DNA of 36,331 nucleotides from JAKLKS01 sp964370855 (lineage in GTDB: Bacteria; Planctomycetota; JAJSAM01; JAKLKS01). Below are positions 14,401 to 22,602 of the stretch, piece by piece. How positions within the stretch are numbered: position 1 is the stretch's first letter; each line of letters opens with the position of its first letter. The stretch covers positions 1 to 36,331 of the forward strand of contig CAYJMF010000045.1 of the NCBI GenBank assembly GCA_964370855.1, read 5' to 3'. The notes beneath the pieces are model-generated. The model searched no databases, had not been told where the DNA came from, and worked only from the letters and a program-made list of their open reading frames with translations. The position numbers were made by a program, and so were the translations under genes.

Positions 14401-14904
14401 CGGGGCGAGCCGGCACCAGAGGGGGAGCCCTCCGCCGTGCTCCCGCCGCGCGGCCAGGGCCCACTCCGATTCCAGGTTCGGGATGCCCGAGGTGTGGTCG
14501 AGGAGGTGGCGGACCCGCACCTGGCTCCACGACTCGGGCCAGGGTGCGAGGTGCTTCGCCACCGGGTCCTGGAGGTCGACCTTGCCCTCCCGCACCAGGG
14601 TCATCACCGCGACGGCGGTGAGCGACTTGCTGACGGACATGATCTTGAACCGGGTCTCTGGCGTGTTGGGTACGCCTGCAACGGGATCGGCCATGCCGAA
14701 GGCCGCCTCCACCAGCACCTTTCCGTCGCGGGCGAGGAGGACCGCCCCGCTGAAAAGCCCCGAGGCCGAAAGCGGTTCGAGGTAGGCGTCGACCCTGGAT
14801 TTGAGGTCCCCGGCGGCTGGCGGCACATCGCCGGGGAGGGCGGGTCCGGCGGGAAGGACGGCGGCGGCCAGCGCGGCGACCGCCAGGACTTGGACGGCGC
14901 GCAT
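11500..14904 (-). CDS. Beta-lactamase-fold serine hydrolase fused to a TraB/DUF5694-like domain and a jelly-roll-like domain
   Basis: This 1134-residue exported protein has a signal peptide (about 1-25) and starts at ATG 14904 with AAGGAGGAC upstream. Residues 33-365 form a class C beta-lactamase/esterase/DD-peptidase-type serine hydrolase: S90-V-S-K93 (SxxK nucleophile), Y185-S-N187 and H318-S-G320 (the KTG-equivalent). Residues 370-560 resemble the C-terminal domains often attached to such hydrolases. From about 573 there is a second enzyme-like domain with VLVLATVHAP (His583), VVGIEC (Glu613), N741-R742 and VVVIGASHK (His768). These resemble the H/E/R/H pattern of the TraB/Tiki/DUF5694 clan. 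A helical stretch (840-955) leads to a C-terminal beta-sandwich (960-1120) like a carbohydrate-binding or jelly-roll module. Cell-wall peptide or ester hydrolysis is plausible; resistance to beta-lactams should not be inferred. Confidence 0.8.
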   Translation of the reverse strand: MRAVQVLAVAALAAAVLPAGPALPGDVPPAAGDLKSRVDAYLEPLSASGLFSGAVLLARDGKVLVEAAFGMADPVAGVPNTPETRFKIMSVSKSLTAVAVMTLVREGKVDLQDPVAKHLAPWPESWSQVRVRHLLDHTSGIPNLESEWALAARREHGGGLPLWCRLAPGFASRTPEAPPGARFRYSNFHYVLLGLLVEAAGGKPYPEALRSRVLLPAGMERTGLDDGKRAPGIAIGNFRGLDGAIEPARPDHDMSGIQAAGGVVSTVGDLWRLDRALRGDAILDAPTRLRMETPAPSSPGYACGWQVSPVAGRPCIHHSGAANAYVADFLRFPEDDACVVVMSNFAFAPAGRVSHALAALLFGRPVAAPARAAPADLAARAGVYAAEGGARGPLLLRRSGATLVAFEVVPSLPRVAGRLLVPLADGAFGDAWNESEVLSFHPPVDGRCSSLRTEPGGLRRERRDPPPAAWADSVGDYRDGASGSGAARLVSLEGRLLLHGPGEGTGPREVVPVSPTLALALLDDEGGILLRLERDAAGRAVRLLLEAGPGRPFVGERVGTPPDPLAGVGEGAAFEVLVLATVHAPWQFRSERFTPAHVRAALDAARPDVVGIECPPEWFARGRYHAVTWEAEGVAVPFARARAIPVVPVDWQELPERERRDAGTESLRCARLRSMLGTGRPLPLAEFGLLGEEAAAAFRESFRNPEFDFARANGIADAEPARPPAGEPGNPSDPGFGGRRNREIAARCVRAMAGRPGKRLVVVIGASHKAVLDALLARVPGVRVLRLGREVPAPSREAVDRAWTREDLLAVLGHNLDGERSCFHLGEAELPRLREVLARLRAIPGTEDESAYFGARLLAAESRGQQDPASRTRDHEEAEKMFASLASGRNSASPYPFPMDHWRMRYSLTQAARIERAQLLLDRGEEREARALLHAVEKERAQAETAARVIEEVLHDPGFEVTAPASSPLEGWWGEGPGGAWRSAPDEEVMVQGSRSLRVELVRAVEPGRAQVGQVIRVPAALRGKPWEFSLRLRGQGGVRAFLVAYRWEDGGRRAVEIARGEALAPGPEWMRAELRVPVAADATEIGIRCCPSGPAGVRLWLDDASPLRVEVSGASSADILAREFPRSLLDGKR

Positions 14905-14948
14905 GGCATTGTCCTCCTTCCCCGACTGCCTTCAGCTCCCCCCCGCAC

Positions 14949-17900
14949 CTACCTCGCGGGGAACCGGAACTTCCCCGACCCCGGCTTCGCCTCCTCCCAG
15001 GAGGTCTCCGCGAACCCGGCCTCCAGCCCCGACCCGATCCAGAGGTCGAGATCCGCGGCGGGGGAGGCGGCGAGGTCGAGGCCGGACAGGGTGAGGCGGA
15101 AGGTGGACGCCGCGGGGACGAGGTCGAGCCTCGCCTTCGCGGCCCCGGCGACGGCGCCCCGCCAGCTCCACTTCCCGTTCTTCGCGCGCCACCCTCCCGA
15201 CGCCGGGAGGATCTCCAGGAGGAGCACGGGCTCCTCCTCGTCCCCCAGCCGGAGCGTGAACCCCTCCTCGAGGGGGGAGAGCCCGGGCAGCCCTTCCAGG
15301 GTCCCGTCGAGCCAGACCCTGTCCCGCCGGGAGCCCGCCGACGAGACGAGGGTCCCCCGGGCGAGGGCCGGGACGAGGCTGCCCTCCGTCCGGGCCAGGA
15401 CCTCCGCCGAGGTGGTGCCCCCGATCCCGTTCCTCGCGCGGATCGCGTAGCCGAAGCTCCGGGCGGGGAGGAGGCCCGAGTCCTCGAAGGAGACGGCTCC
15501 GGCCGGGAGCACCGCGTGCAGCAGGGCGGAACCCCCGGGGGCGCGGCGCAGGACCTCGAAGGAGGTCGCGTTGGCGCTCCCCGCGGTCCACGTGACGGTC
15601 ATCCCCGACGATCCCGCGGGGACCGCGGCGACGCTGGTCGGCGGGAAGGGCGCGATGTCGGGGGTCGTCGCCGCGACGGCGGCGGACCAGTCCGTGGGGC
15701 CGCCGGGGCGGAGCGCCCGGATCCGGTAGGAGTACTCCGTCAGGGGGGCGAGCCCGGGGTCGTCCACGGCGACGGCGTCCTCCCCGGGGAGGGCGACGGT
15801 CGCGAAGGGGCCGCCGGGGGGGCTCCTCTGGAGTTCGAACCCGGTCTCGTCGTCGGAGTCGTCGAGCCAGGCGAGACGCATGATGGTGCCCGAAAGCGGG
15901 AAGGCGTCGAGGGAGGAGGGGGGGCCCGGGTCCAGGGTGACCCGGACGACGCAGGTGTCGGTGGATCCGCTCGCCAGGGGCTGGAAGGCCCCCTTCGTCG
16001 CGATGTCCGTGGAGTCGGTGTCGAACATGACCCAGAAGTGGCCCTCGTCCTCCACGAGGATCTTCGGCGGGTTCTCGAAACCCGTTCCGCCGAGGTAGGT
16101 GAAGAGGGCGTACCCGTCGCGGGCGGGACCGATGCGGACGAGGAGGGTGTCCTGGATGCCGAGGAGGCTCCCCTGCAGGGGGGCGACGAGGGGGGGCGTG
16201 ACCCCCCGCGTGGTGGCCGCGGCGAAGAGGGAGCCGTCGGGCCCCGCGGCCACGGAGGTCACCTCGGTGATCGCGTTCCCGACGCAGGTGGAGAAGGTGA
16301 GGGCGTCGCCGGCGCCGGCGAAGACGGACAGGAACCCGGAGCCGTCGCCGCCGGGGCTGAAGTGCTTCGACTGCACGGGGTTCACCACGGGGAAGGCCCC
16401 CGAGTTCGTGACGCCCCCGACGAGGACCTCCCCGGAAGGGAGGAAGTCGACGCCCGTCGCCCTGTCGTAGGAGGCGCCCCCGAAGGCGTAGGACCAGGCG
16501 AGGGAGCCGCCCCCCGGCGCGATGCGCGCGAGGACGGCCTCGACGCCGGTGCCATGGATGCCGGCCGCCGTCCCGACCTCGGGGAAGTCCGAGGACTGGG
16601 TCCAGCCGGCCACGGCGATGGAGCCGTCCGCCGCCGCGGCGATGGCGTCGAGGGAATCGTAGGAGTCGCCCCCGAGGTAGGAGGAGTGGAGGAGCGATCC
16701 GGTGCCGGAGAAGCCCGCCACGAAACCGTCCGTGTACCAGCCGCCGTGGGTCCCCTGGAAGGGGTCGAGGAGGGGCAGGTCCCCGCAGGTCGTGACGCCG
16801 GCGATCGCGGCCCCCGCGCCCGGCACGAGGGCGAGGGCGGTGGCCGACGTCGAGCCGTCGTCCGGGTCCTTGAAGGAGGTGGTTCCACCGAAGAAGGTCG
16901 AGAAGTGGAGGTCGTCCCCCGGGGCCGTCAGGCGCAGGAGGAAGGCGTCGGCGTAGCCGGCCATGCTCCCCTGGTGGGCCGAGACCGCGGGGAAGTCCGC
17001 GGAGGCGGTCCTGCCCGCGATCCAGGCGGAGCCGTCCCCGTCCACGGCGACGGCGGCGGGCGCGTCGTCCCCGGCGCCGCCGAGGTAGGTCGCGTATTCG
17101 AGCCTGGAACCCGGAGGGGAGAGGACCACGAGGATGACCTCGTCCTCCTCGCTGACGTCGTCGAGGGAGTCGTCGTCCACCCAGGGGGCGTGGCTGCAGG
17201 TCGCGACGAGGTGGATCCGGCCCGCGGCGTCCCGGGCGAAGCCGGCGGCCTCCCTCGTCCCCTCGGAGCCCAGGTAGCTCGCGTAGGAGACGACGGGGTC
17301 GATCACGAGGGGCAGGGTCTCGTCCCGCGGACCGACCCGGAACCCCGCGCGGCCCTCACCCCTCCCCTCGAAGGCGACGGCCACGGGGCGCCGCCCGCCC
17401 TTCGACTCCTGCCAGGCCCGGGGACGGCCGTGGCGGAGGATGCCGCCGCGGGTCGCCACGGAGAGTCCGCCGTCGGGATCCACGCGGACCCGGGCCGCCC
17501 CCTCGAACCGGAGGACCAGGTCCGCCGGATCGGCGCCGGCGCCGAGGAGGAAATCGTAGGCGGGCCGCGCCCCCTCGAAGCGCCAGCGGAGATCGACCCC
17601 GGGCAGGATCCCCCGGCGCAGGACGGCGTCGAAGGAGCGCGCGCCCCGCACCCACCGGCGGGAGTCCCGCCCCCGGAGGTGGTGGGTACGGCCGGGAAGC
17701 GGCTCCCCGGCCTCGAAGGCCCCGTCCCCCTCCGCCCCGTCCCCCTCCGCCCCGTCCCCCTGCGCCCCCTCGACGCGCATCCGAAGGGTCGAGACACGCC
17801 CGTCGCCCCGGATGCCGCCGTGGGGGAGATGGAACTCCGCGCCCTCCACCGTGAGGGCCCCCTGGAACCCGTCGGCCTCCAGGAGGAAGCGGAAGCGCCC

Positions 17901-18086
17901 CGGCGCCTGGCCGAGGTTCTCCTCGAACCGGCCCATCCAGGGGGGGGCGGCGGGGAAGCCGGGAGGCGGGGCGGCCTCCGTCGGGGACGGGCCCCTCCCG
18001 CCCGTGCCCCCCAGCGCGACGGGCACGAGGAGGAGGGCGAGGACCCAGGCGGGGGAGATGGCGCGCACGGAGGTCCATTGAACCAC
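14949..18086 (-). CDS. Large secreted SBBP-repeat beta-propeller protein with Fn3 domains
   Basis: About 1045 residues from GTG 18086, chosen for the GGAAGGG just upstream and the hydrophobic signal (AWVLALLLVPVALGG) soon after. The frame stays open to 18728, but that part is the shadow of the opposite gene. Residues about 38-265 match the N-terminal domain common in SBBP proteins (MGRFEENLGQAPGRFRFLLE ... LPLVIDPVVSYASYLG). Then come seven-bladed-propeller-like SBBP repeats to about 720, recognisable by recurring Y-A-[ST]-Y-L-G-G, DGS-x-x-[IV]-AG and T-x-S-x-DFP motifs. Two fibronectin type III domains follow (about 720-810 and 813-895), then a 145-residue C-terminal domain ending GSGKFRFPAR that is also found in the kelch protein at 34285-36135. 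The protein is predicted surface or extracellular; the function is unknown. It is divergent from the 18195 gene, 108 bp away. Confidence 0.82.
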   Translation of the reverse strand: MVQWTSVRAISPAWVLALLLVPVALGGTGGRGPSPTEAAPPPGFPAAPPWMGRFEENLGQAPGRFRFLLEADGFQGALTVEGAEFHLPHGGIRGDGRVSTLRMRVEGAQGDGAEGDGAEGDGAFEAGEPLPGRTHHLRGRDSRRWVRGARSFDAVLRRGILPGVDLRWRFEGARPAYDFLLGAGADPADLVLRFEGAARVRVDPDGGLSVATRGGILRHGRPRAWQESKGGRRPVAVAFEGRGEGRAGFRVGPRDETLPLVIDPVVSYASYLGSEGTREAAGFARDAAGRIHLVATCSHAPWVDDDSLDDVSEEDEVILVVLSPPGSRLEYATYLGGAGDDAPAAVAVDGDGSAWIAGRTASADFPAVSAHQGSMAGYADAFLLRLTAPGDDLHFSTFFGGTTSFKDPDDGSTSATALALVPGAGAAIAGVTTCGDLPLLDPFQGTHGGWYTDGFVAGFSGTGSLLHSSYLGGDSYDSLDAIAAAADGSIAVAGWTQSSDFPEVGTAAGIHGTGVEAVLARIAPGGGSLAWSYAFGGASYDRATGVDFLPSGEVLVGGVTNSGAFPVVNPVQSKHFSPGGDGSGFLSVFAGAGDALTFSTCVGNAITEVTSVAAGPDGSLFAAATTRGVTPPLVAPLQGSLLGIQDTLLVRIGPARDGYALFTYLGGTGFENPPKILVEDEGHFWVMFDTDSTDIATKGAFQPLASGSTDTCVVRVTLDPGPPSSLDAFPLSGTIMRLAWLDDSDDETGFELQRSPPGGPFATVALPGEDAVAVDDPGLAPLTEYSYRIRALRPGGPTDWSAAVAATTPDIAPFPPTSVAAVPAGSSGMTVTWTAGSANATSFEVLRRAPGGSALLHAVLPAGAVSFEDSGLLPARSFGYAIRARNGIGGTTSAEVLARTEGSLVPALARGTLVSSAGSRRDRVWLDGTLEGLPGLSPLEEGFTLRLGDEEEPVLLLEILPASGGWRAKNGKWSWRGAVAGAAKARLDLVPAASTFRLTLSGLDLAASPAADLDLWIGSGLEAGFAETSWEEAKPGSGKFRFPAR
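17721..17765. repeat. In-frame 15-bp tandem repeat, three copies
   Basis: The unit CCCGTCCCCCTCCGC occurs at 17721-17735, 17736-17750 and, with one change, 17751-17765. On the minus strand it encodes a Gly-Asp-Gly-Ala-Glu pentapeptide repeat in the N-terminal domain of the SBBP protein. A repeat of this kind is prone to copy-number change without loss of frame. Confidence 0.85.
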
Positions 18087-18194
18087 CGGGGCCCTTCCGG
18101 GGGAAGGGGGGCTCCCCTCGTTGACCGGGGAAGCGCAAGGGAGCAGAATGGGAGTTCGGGCCCCCGGCCGGCGGCGGCTCCGGGAGACCTCTTC

Positions 18195-18815
18195 ATGGGC
18201 AGACACATCTCGGCGGGCCTCGCCCTCCTCCTGCTCCTCGGCTTCCCGGGGAGCGGCGACGCCACCACGGTCCGGAGCCTCCCCCTCGCCGAGGTCGCGC
18301 GGCGGGCGGACCGAGTGGTGATCGCGAGGGTCGCCGGTTCCTCCTGCCGGCTGGGCGTGGCGCCCTCGGGCCGTCCGCGGCCCTTCACGGACTACGAGCT
18401 GGTGGACCTGGTCGAGGTGGCGGGGACCGTCGCCACGCGCAACCTCCTCCTCCCCGTCGTCGGAGGCACCGTGGCGGGCCGGCGGACCCGGGTTCCCGGG
18501 GCCCCGGTCTTCGAGGAGGGGCGGAGGTACCTGCTCTTCCTCAAGGCCGACGAGCCCTTCTGCGGGCTCGTGGGGTGGACCCAGGGAGCCTTCCGCGTGG
18601 AGGGATCCCCCTCCGGCGGGGAGCGCGTCCTCACCTTCGCCGGCGCGGGGATCGCCTCCGTGGAAGGGGGGCGGATCCTGGAGGGCGCCGAGGGGATTCC
18701 CCTCGGGGAGTTCCTCGACGCCGTCCACGAGGCGCGGAGGATCCCGCCCGCGGCCCCTCCACCGGAGGCCGGCGGCGGTCCGGTCGCGCCGTTCCCCGTG
18801 GAGCGCCCGCGGTGA
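18195..18815 (+). CDS. Small secreted protein of unknown function, partner of the matrixin gene
   Basis: This 206-residue protein starts at ATG 18195 (GGGAG nine bases upstream) with a signal peptide ending near GSGDA. The mature part begins TTVRSLPLAEVARRADRVVI, an N-terminal pattern I associate with uncharacterised secreted proteins encoded beside matrixin-like proteases. The rest is a beta-rich, OB-like or C2-like domain with YELVDLVEVAGTV and RRYLLFLKADEP segments and two cysteines (Cys residues near 51 and 122), and the tail is Pro/Glu-rich. It overlaps the protease gene by GTGA, so both are made from one transcript with coupled translation. It could be a protease inhibitor, chaperone or substrate; the sequence does not say. 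The name is inferred only from context. Confidence 0.75.
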   Translation: MGRHISAGLALLLLLGFPGSGDATTVRSLPLAEVARRADRVVIARVAGSSCRLGVAPSGRPRPFTDYELVDLVEVAGTVATRNLLLPVVGGTVAGRRTRVPGAPVFEEGRRYLLFLKADEPFCGLVGWTQGAFRVEGSPSGGERVLTFAGAGIASVEGGRILEGAEGIPLGEFLDAVHEARRIPPAAPPPEAGGGPVAPFPVERPR

Positions 18816-20404
18816 CCCGGCGGCGGACCCTCCTCGCCCTCTCCTTCACCGGGGCCCTGGCCCTCGCGGCGGCGGGCCTCCACGGCTACCAGTTCTTTCC
18901 CCGCCCGGGGGACGGCGCCCCCTTCATCTGGAAGAGCCACTGGACGACCCTGAACATGGACCCCGTCCTCCTCCCTCCCTCCAGCGAGTGGGGCAAGGAG
19001 ATCCGCTTCGCGGCCAAGTCCTGGAGCGTGACCCCGGGGACGGACTTCCGGTTCGTCGTGGAGGACGGCTTCCACGACGGGAGCATCGGGGATCTCGACG
19101 GCGCCAACGACGTCTACTTCGCCCCCCTCGGCGGCTACGTCCTCGGGATCGCCTACCTGACCGACGACTCCGGCTCCTACGCCTTCGACCCGGGGTCGAC
19201 GGGGTCCTTCCTCTACGACTGCGACGTCGCCTTCACCAGCTACGTGGTGTTCTGGTCCCCGGGGTACTTCGACCTCCAGACCACGGCGCTCCACGAGTTC
19301 GGCCACGCCCTCGGCCTCGCCCACTCCGACGTGGGCGGCGCCGTGATGAAGCCCTTCGCGGTGTTCGGAGAGGTCGCCGTGGCGCTGCAGCCCGACGACG
19401 TCGGGGGGGAGGTCGCCCTCTACCCGCCCCCGCCGGGGGGCGGCCGGGGCTTCGCCCCGCCCACGGTCTCCCTCCCCACCCTGACCGCCCAGATGTCCAA
19501 CCTCGCGGTCTCCGGGACGGAGGTCATGACGGGGGACTCCCTCTCCTTCTCGGCGAGGCTCTCCAGTTCCGCGGAGAGCCCGGTCCTGCTCCAGGCCGTC
19601 GAGACCATCCCGGCGACGTCGGGAACGTGGGAGCCCCTGGTCCTGGAGCCCGGGGAGGTCCGCGAGATCACCGTGGAGCGCACCGTGGCGGACCTCCCCG
19701 GGGACTACGAGGTGCGGCTGCGCCTCGGGGGCTACGACCCGGCGTCGATCTTCGTCTCCCAGCAGACCCTCGGCGGCACGAGGGTCCGGGTGCGTCGCCC
19801 CGCGGGCAGGCTCTCCCTCCAGGACCAGTTGACGGGCTCCCTCGGCCCCCGCGGAGTGGATGCCATGGAGATCCACCTCGTCAAGGGGGAGAAGTTCGTC
19901 CTGGACCTGGGCGGCCCTCCCCAGTGGGGGGGAGGGGCCTCGGCGGCCCTGGAGGATCCGTCGGGGCTGCCCCTCCCGGGCTGGGCGGCGGGGAAGGCGG
20001 CGAAGGCGAGGGCGACGGGGGTCCACCGGCTCCTCGTCGGCAATCCCACGGAATCGGCGGGGTCCTACAGGGTCTTCTCGACGGGCCTCGGCGTCCCGCC
20101 CCGGATCCGGGTCAAGGGCGCGCTGGACGGGGAGGGTCCCGCGGAGGCGGCCTTCTTCGCGGCGGCGCGCACCGGCGGGACCCTCTCCGTCCGGGCGGCG
20201 AAGAAGACGGGAGCGCGCATCGTCGGCCTCCGATCCCCCGCGGGCGTGGAGATGGCGGTGGAGCCCGGCGCCACGGTGGTCGTCGAGGAGTTCGGGGAGG
20301 ACGGGATGTGGACGGCCATCGTGGAGGGGGAGCCGGGGGCGGCGGGGCGGTTCTCGCTCAAGGGGAAGACGGCCTGGATCCCGGGGGTGGAAAGGGCCTT
20401 CTGA
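18812..20404 (+). CDS. Matrixin-type zinc metalloprotease, secreted
   Basis: This 530-residue protein starts at GTG 18812 inside the GTGA overlap with the preceding gene. The N-terminal TRRR plus hydrophobic segment (LLALSFTGALALAAAG) is a signal peptide. Residues 36-195 form the protease. The zinc-binding signature HEFGHALGLAH lies at 161-171, with Glu162 as catalytic base and His161, His165 and His171 as ligands. Met179 (GGAVMKP) fits the Met-turn of metzincins. No prodomain cysteine switch is visible, so activation may differ from animal MMPs. After residue 210 come beta-rich domains: a CARDB/Ig-like domain (VSLPTLTAQMSNLAVSGTEV onward) and two PPC-like domains near the C-terminus. It probably degrades extracellular or periplasmic protein. 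The gene converges on the methyltransferase gene 48 bp away, with no obvious terminator between. Confidence 0.85.
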   Translation: MTRRRTLLALSFTGALALAAAGLHGYQFFPRPGDGAPFIWKSHWTTLNMDPVLLPPSSEWGKEIRFAAKSWSVTPGTDFRFVVEDGFHDGSIGDLDGANDVYFAPLGGYVLGIAYLTDDSGSYAFDPGSTGSFLYDCDVAFTSYVVFWSPGYFDLQTTALHEFGHALGLAHSDVGGAVMKPFAVFGEVAVALQPDDVGGEVALYPPPPGGGRGFAPPTVSLPTLTAQMSNLAVSGTEVMTGDSLSFSARLSSSAESPVLLQAVETIPATSGTWEPLVLEPGEVREITVERTVADLPGDYEVRLRLGGYDPASIFVSQQTLGGTRVRVRRPAGRLSLQDQLTGSLGPRGVDAMEIHLVKGEKFVLDLGGPPQWGGGASAALEDPSGLPLPGWAAGKAAKARATGVHRLLVGNPTESAGSYRVFSTGLGVPPRIRVKGALDGEGPAEAAFFAAARTGGTLSVRAAKKTGARIVGLRSPAGVEMAVEPGATVVVEEFGEDGMWTAIVEGEPGAAGRFSLKGKTAWIPGVERAF

Positions 20405-20452
20405 GGGCCCGGGTTCCCACTCCGACGGATGTCGCCCGGTCCTTCACCCCGG

Positions 20453-21250
20453 TCAGGCGGGCGTATTCACCACGAGCCTCAATCCCGCATCGTACGAATC
20501 GAGCTTGCGCAGGTGGCCGTAGCGGGCGTCCCACGTGCCCTCTTCGAGATCCCGACGAACGGCGGCTGTTGCGCGATCCACGACGGCCGGGTGCAGGCGG
20601 GCGAATCCCGAGGTCGCGTTCCGGGCGGAAGCGTCAAGCACCCGCTCCGGATGGGCCCAGAAGGACATGAGCATCCAGTCGCGGGTGTCGCGGGGAACGG
20701 GAACGACCTGGACCCGTGTCCTCCCTCCGAGCCATGTCGAGAACTGGTCCATTCCCGGGAAGATACGCCGATCCAGGGCCGCCACCTCCGGGATGTAGTC
20801 CGCCATGAGCCACACCTTGCCGCTGACCTCGGGATCGCAGGTCAGGATCACGACGGGTCCGGTCGCGACACGACGCAACTCCCGGACGCCCTGTTCCTGG
20901 CCCTCGTCCCAGTGGTGCACCGAGAGAACCGACATGGCGGCGTCCACGCTGCCGTCGCGCAGCGGCAGGCGATGGGCGAAAGCCTTGAGCGCGGGCGCCA
21001 GCTCCCGCGGTCGCTGCGCGGCCATCACGTCACTCGGCTCGACGGCGATCACGTGGCGATCACGGGGCTCGTAGGAGCCCGCACCCGCGCCGACGTTCAC
21101 GACCGTACGGGAGCCGCCCAGCGCGGCGACGATGAGCGCGCGGAAGCGGGGCTCTTCCCGGCGGGTACCTGCATAACCGTGCCCGATGCCGTCGTACCGG
21201 GGACGGGTCATCCCTCCCGCCTCGGAACCCCGGCCGTGATCGTCGTTCAT
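20453..21250 (-). CDS. Class I SAM-dependent methyltransferase (UbiE/Methyltransf_11-like)
   Basis: This 265-residue soluble protein has the Rossmann methyltransferase motifs. Motif I is VVNVGAGAGSYEP (residues 50-62), with the GAGAG loop that binds S-adenosylmethionine. The acidic end of strand 2 is at Glu71 (VIAVEPS). The motif II/III region is LPLRDGSVDAAMSVLSVHHW (95-114). This pattern belongs to the Methyltransf_11/UbiE group of small-molecule methyltransferases; the substrate cannot be told. It starts at ATG 21250 with GGAG at a suitable distance; an ATG 13 codons later is possible. The gene stands alone on the minus strand, converging with the matrixin gene, and has its own non-coding upstream flank, so it looks like a single-gene unit. 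Confidence 0.85.
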   Translation of the reverse strand: MNDDHGRGSEAGGMTRPRYDGIGHGYAGTRREEPRFRALIVAALGGSRTVVNVGAGAGSYEPRDRHVIAVEPSDVMAAQRPRELAPALKAFAHRLPLRDGSVDAAMSVLSVHHWDEGQEQGVRELRRVATGPVVILTCDPEVSGKVWLMADYIPEVAALDRRIFPGMDQFSTWLGGRTRVQVVPVPRDTRDWMLMSFWAHPERVLDASARNATSGFARLHPAVVDRATAAVRRDLEEGTWDARYGHLRKLDSYDAGLRLVVNTPA

Positions 21251-21375
21251 GGCGACTCCACGCGTTGCTTCACGAAGCGCTCTTCCCCATGCGCCGTCAG
21301 GGTACTACGCGCGGGGGGCACCATGGGACCTTCCCCCGGAGGCAGGCGATGAAGGTCCGGGCGAGGAGGGGGACG

Positions 21376-22356
21376 TCACTCCTCCCGCCCTGATTCCGGC
21401 AGATCCCTGACGATGAGCCGGAGGTGTTCGAGCAGGGGCTCGAGACCGGCGCTCCGGAAGTCGTCGATCTGGCTGCTGGCGGCGAAGGCCGCGGGGCCGG
21501 CGGCCAGGAGAAGGCGGACCACGTGACCATCTTCCCAGGTCCGGTGCCGGGGGTCGTGGCGGAAGGCCGTGAAGGGCGCACCACGGATCGCGGCGAGGAG
21601 GGCAGCGGCCTTCCCGGGGGTGAGCACCGCGCCGCACCGGAACCCGGATGCGGAGCCCGGCCTCCCCGCCCGCCGGCCATCCCCCGCGGCGCGGGCGTCG
21701 TAGTCCGGGCCCACGTCGAGCCAGAACTTCCCGCCTCCGGGCATCGCGTTGGAGAAGAGAAGCACGCGCAGGCCATGGCCCCCGGCGAGTGCGCGGTCGA
21801 GCGCGTCCGCCGTCACCGGCAACGGGACGGGCCACGCGCCGGAGTCGACCTCGACCGGGTCGGTGGCCAGCGTGGGTTGCCGGGTCTCCCCCGTGAACAC
21901 CAGGACCTCCGCCCGCATCGTGACGGGACGGGCACGCGCCTCCCGGGATCGGAGGACGGTCTTCACGAGGACGCAGGAGGCTCCGGGCTCGAGGTCGCGT
22001 CCCGGGGCACCCGAGTCGAACGTGGCGAAGGCCGGTCCCTCCGGTCCGAGCTGCGGGTTGGGGGTGTCCCACCTGTCCGAGACGGCGCCGTCCTGCAGTA
22101 CGTGGAGGCGGCCGAGGTGGACGGGCTCGCTGGTGCCGTTCTCGACCGTGACCTCGACCCGGCCGACGCACTCCCCCGCGTCGGGCGGGACGACGCGCAA
22201 GGGGGTGACGCGGACGTGGCCCTGGAAGTACCGGACGATGGGGAGCGCCGGGAACCCGCCGGGCGCGAGCGAGAGGACGCCAACGCCCCCGAGGAGGAGG
22301 AGGAGGAGCGCCATGGCGAGACCGCCGCGAACCGGTCGGGTGAATCCGATGGACAT
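21376..22356 (-). CDS. Membrane-anchored protein of unknown function
   Basis: This 326-residue protein starts at ATG 22356 with GGGAAGGG upstream. One N-terminal hydrophobic helix (about 13-33, GLAMALLLLLLGGVGVLSLA) should be a signal anchor or an uncleaved signal. The following region (45-170) is beta-rich, Ig-like, with VEVTVENGTSEPVHL and ASCVLVKTVLRSREARA reminiscent of DUF-type sandwich domains. The C-terminal half (180-326) is alpha/beta with no motif I recognise. I do not know the family. It is flanked by short non-coding stretches and is not in an obvious operon. Confidence 0.65.
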   Translation of the reverse strand: MSIGFTRPVRGGLAMALLLLLLGGVGVLSLAPGGFPALPIVRYFQGHVRVTPLRVVPPDAGECVGRVEVTVENGTSEPVHLGRLHVLQDGAVSDRWDTPNPQLGPEGPAFATFDSGAPGRDLEPGASCVLVKTVLRSREARARPVTMRAEVLVFTGETRQPTLATDPVEVDSGAWPVPLPVTADALDRALAGGHGLRVLLFSNAMPGGGKFWLDVGPDYDARAAGDGRRAGRPGSASGFRCGAVLTPGKAAALLAAIRGAPFTAFRHDPRHRTWEDGHVVRLLLAAGPAAFAASSQIDDFRSAGLEPLLEHLRLIVRDLPESGREE

Positions 22357-22602
22357 GCTGTGCCCTTCCCGGGAACCGGCAGGTCGACCGGCATTCTACC
22401 CCGGTCCAACGGTGGAACCGGGCCCCCCGGGCCGCGACGGGCATGTCGCTTCGTGGAGGGTTGCACCTGGCTCCCCGTTCCTCGCGCGGAAGCGGCGCGC
22501 CCGGGCCGAATTCCGGCCATTGAGCCGGTCCCGGGAGGGAAGCCCCGTGCTCCGCCTTCTGGGCCCCGGGCTTCCCGGGAGGGGGGAGGGACGGCAGGTG
22601 CC

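Noticed and set aside
12040..15450. Plus-strand frame of 1136 codons opposite the serine-hydrolase fusion
   Set aside because: No recognisable domain, composition of an antisense shadow; the minus strand has the SxxK, YSN and HSG motifs in order.
15516..18194. Plus-strand frame reading into the small secreted protein gene
   Set aside because: It is the antisense of the SBBP protein. The real start is ATG 18195 with a signal peptide.
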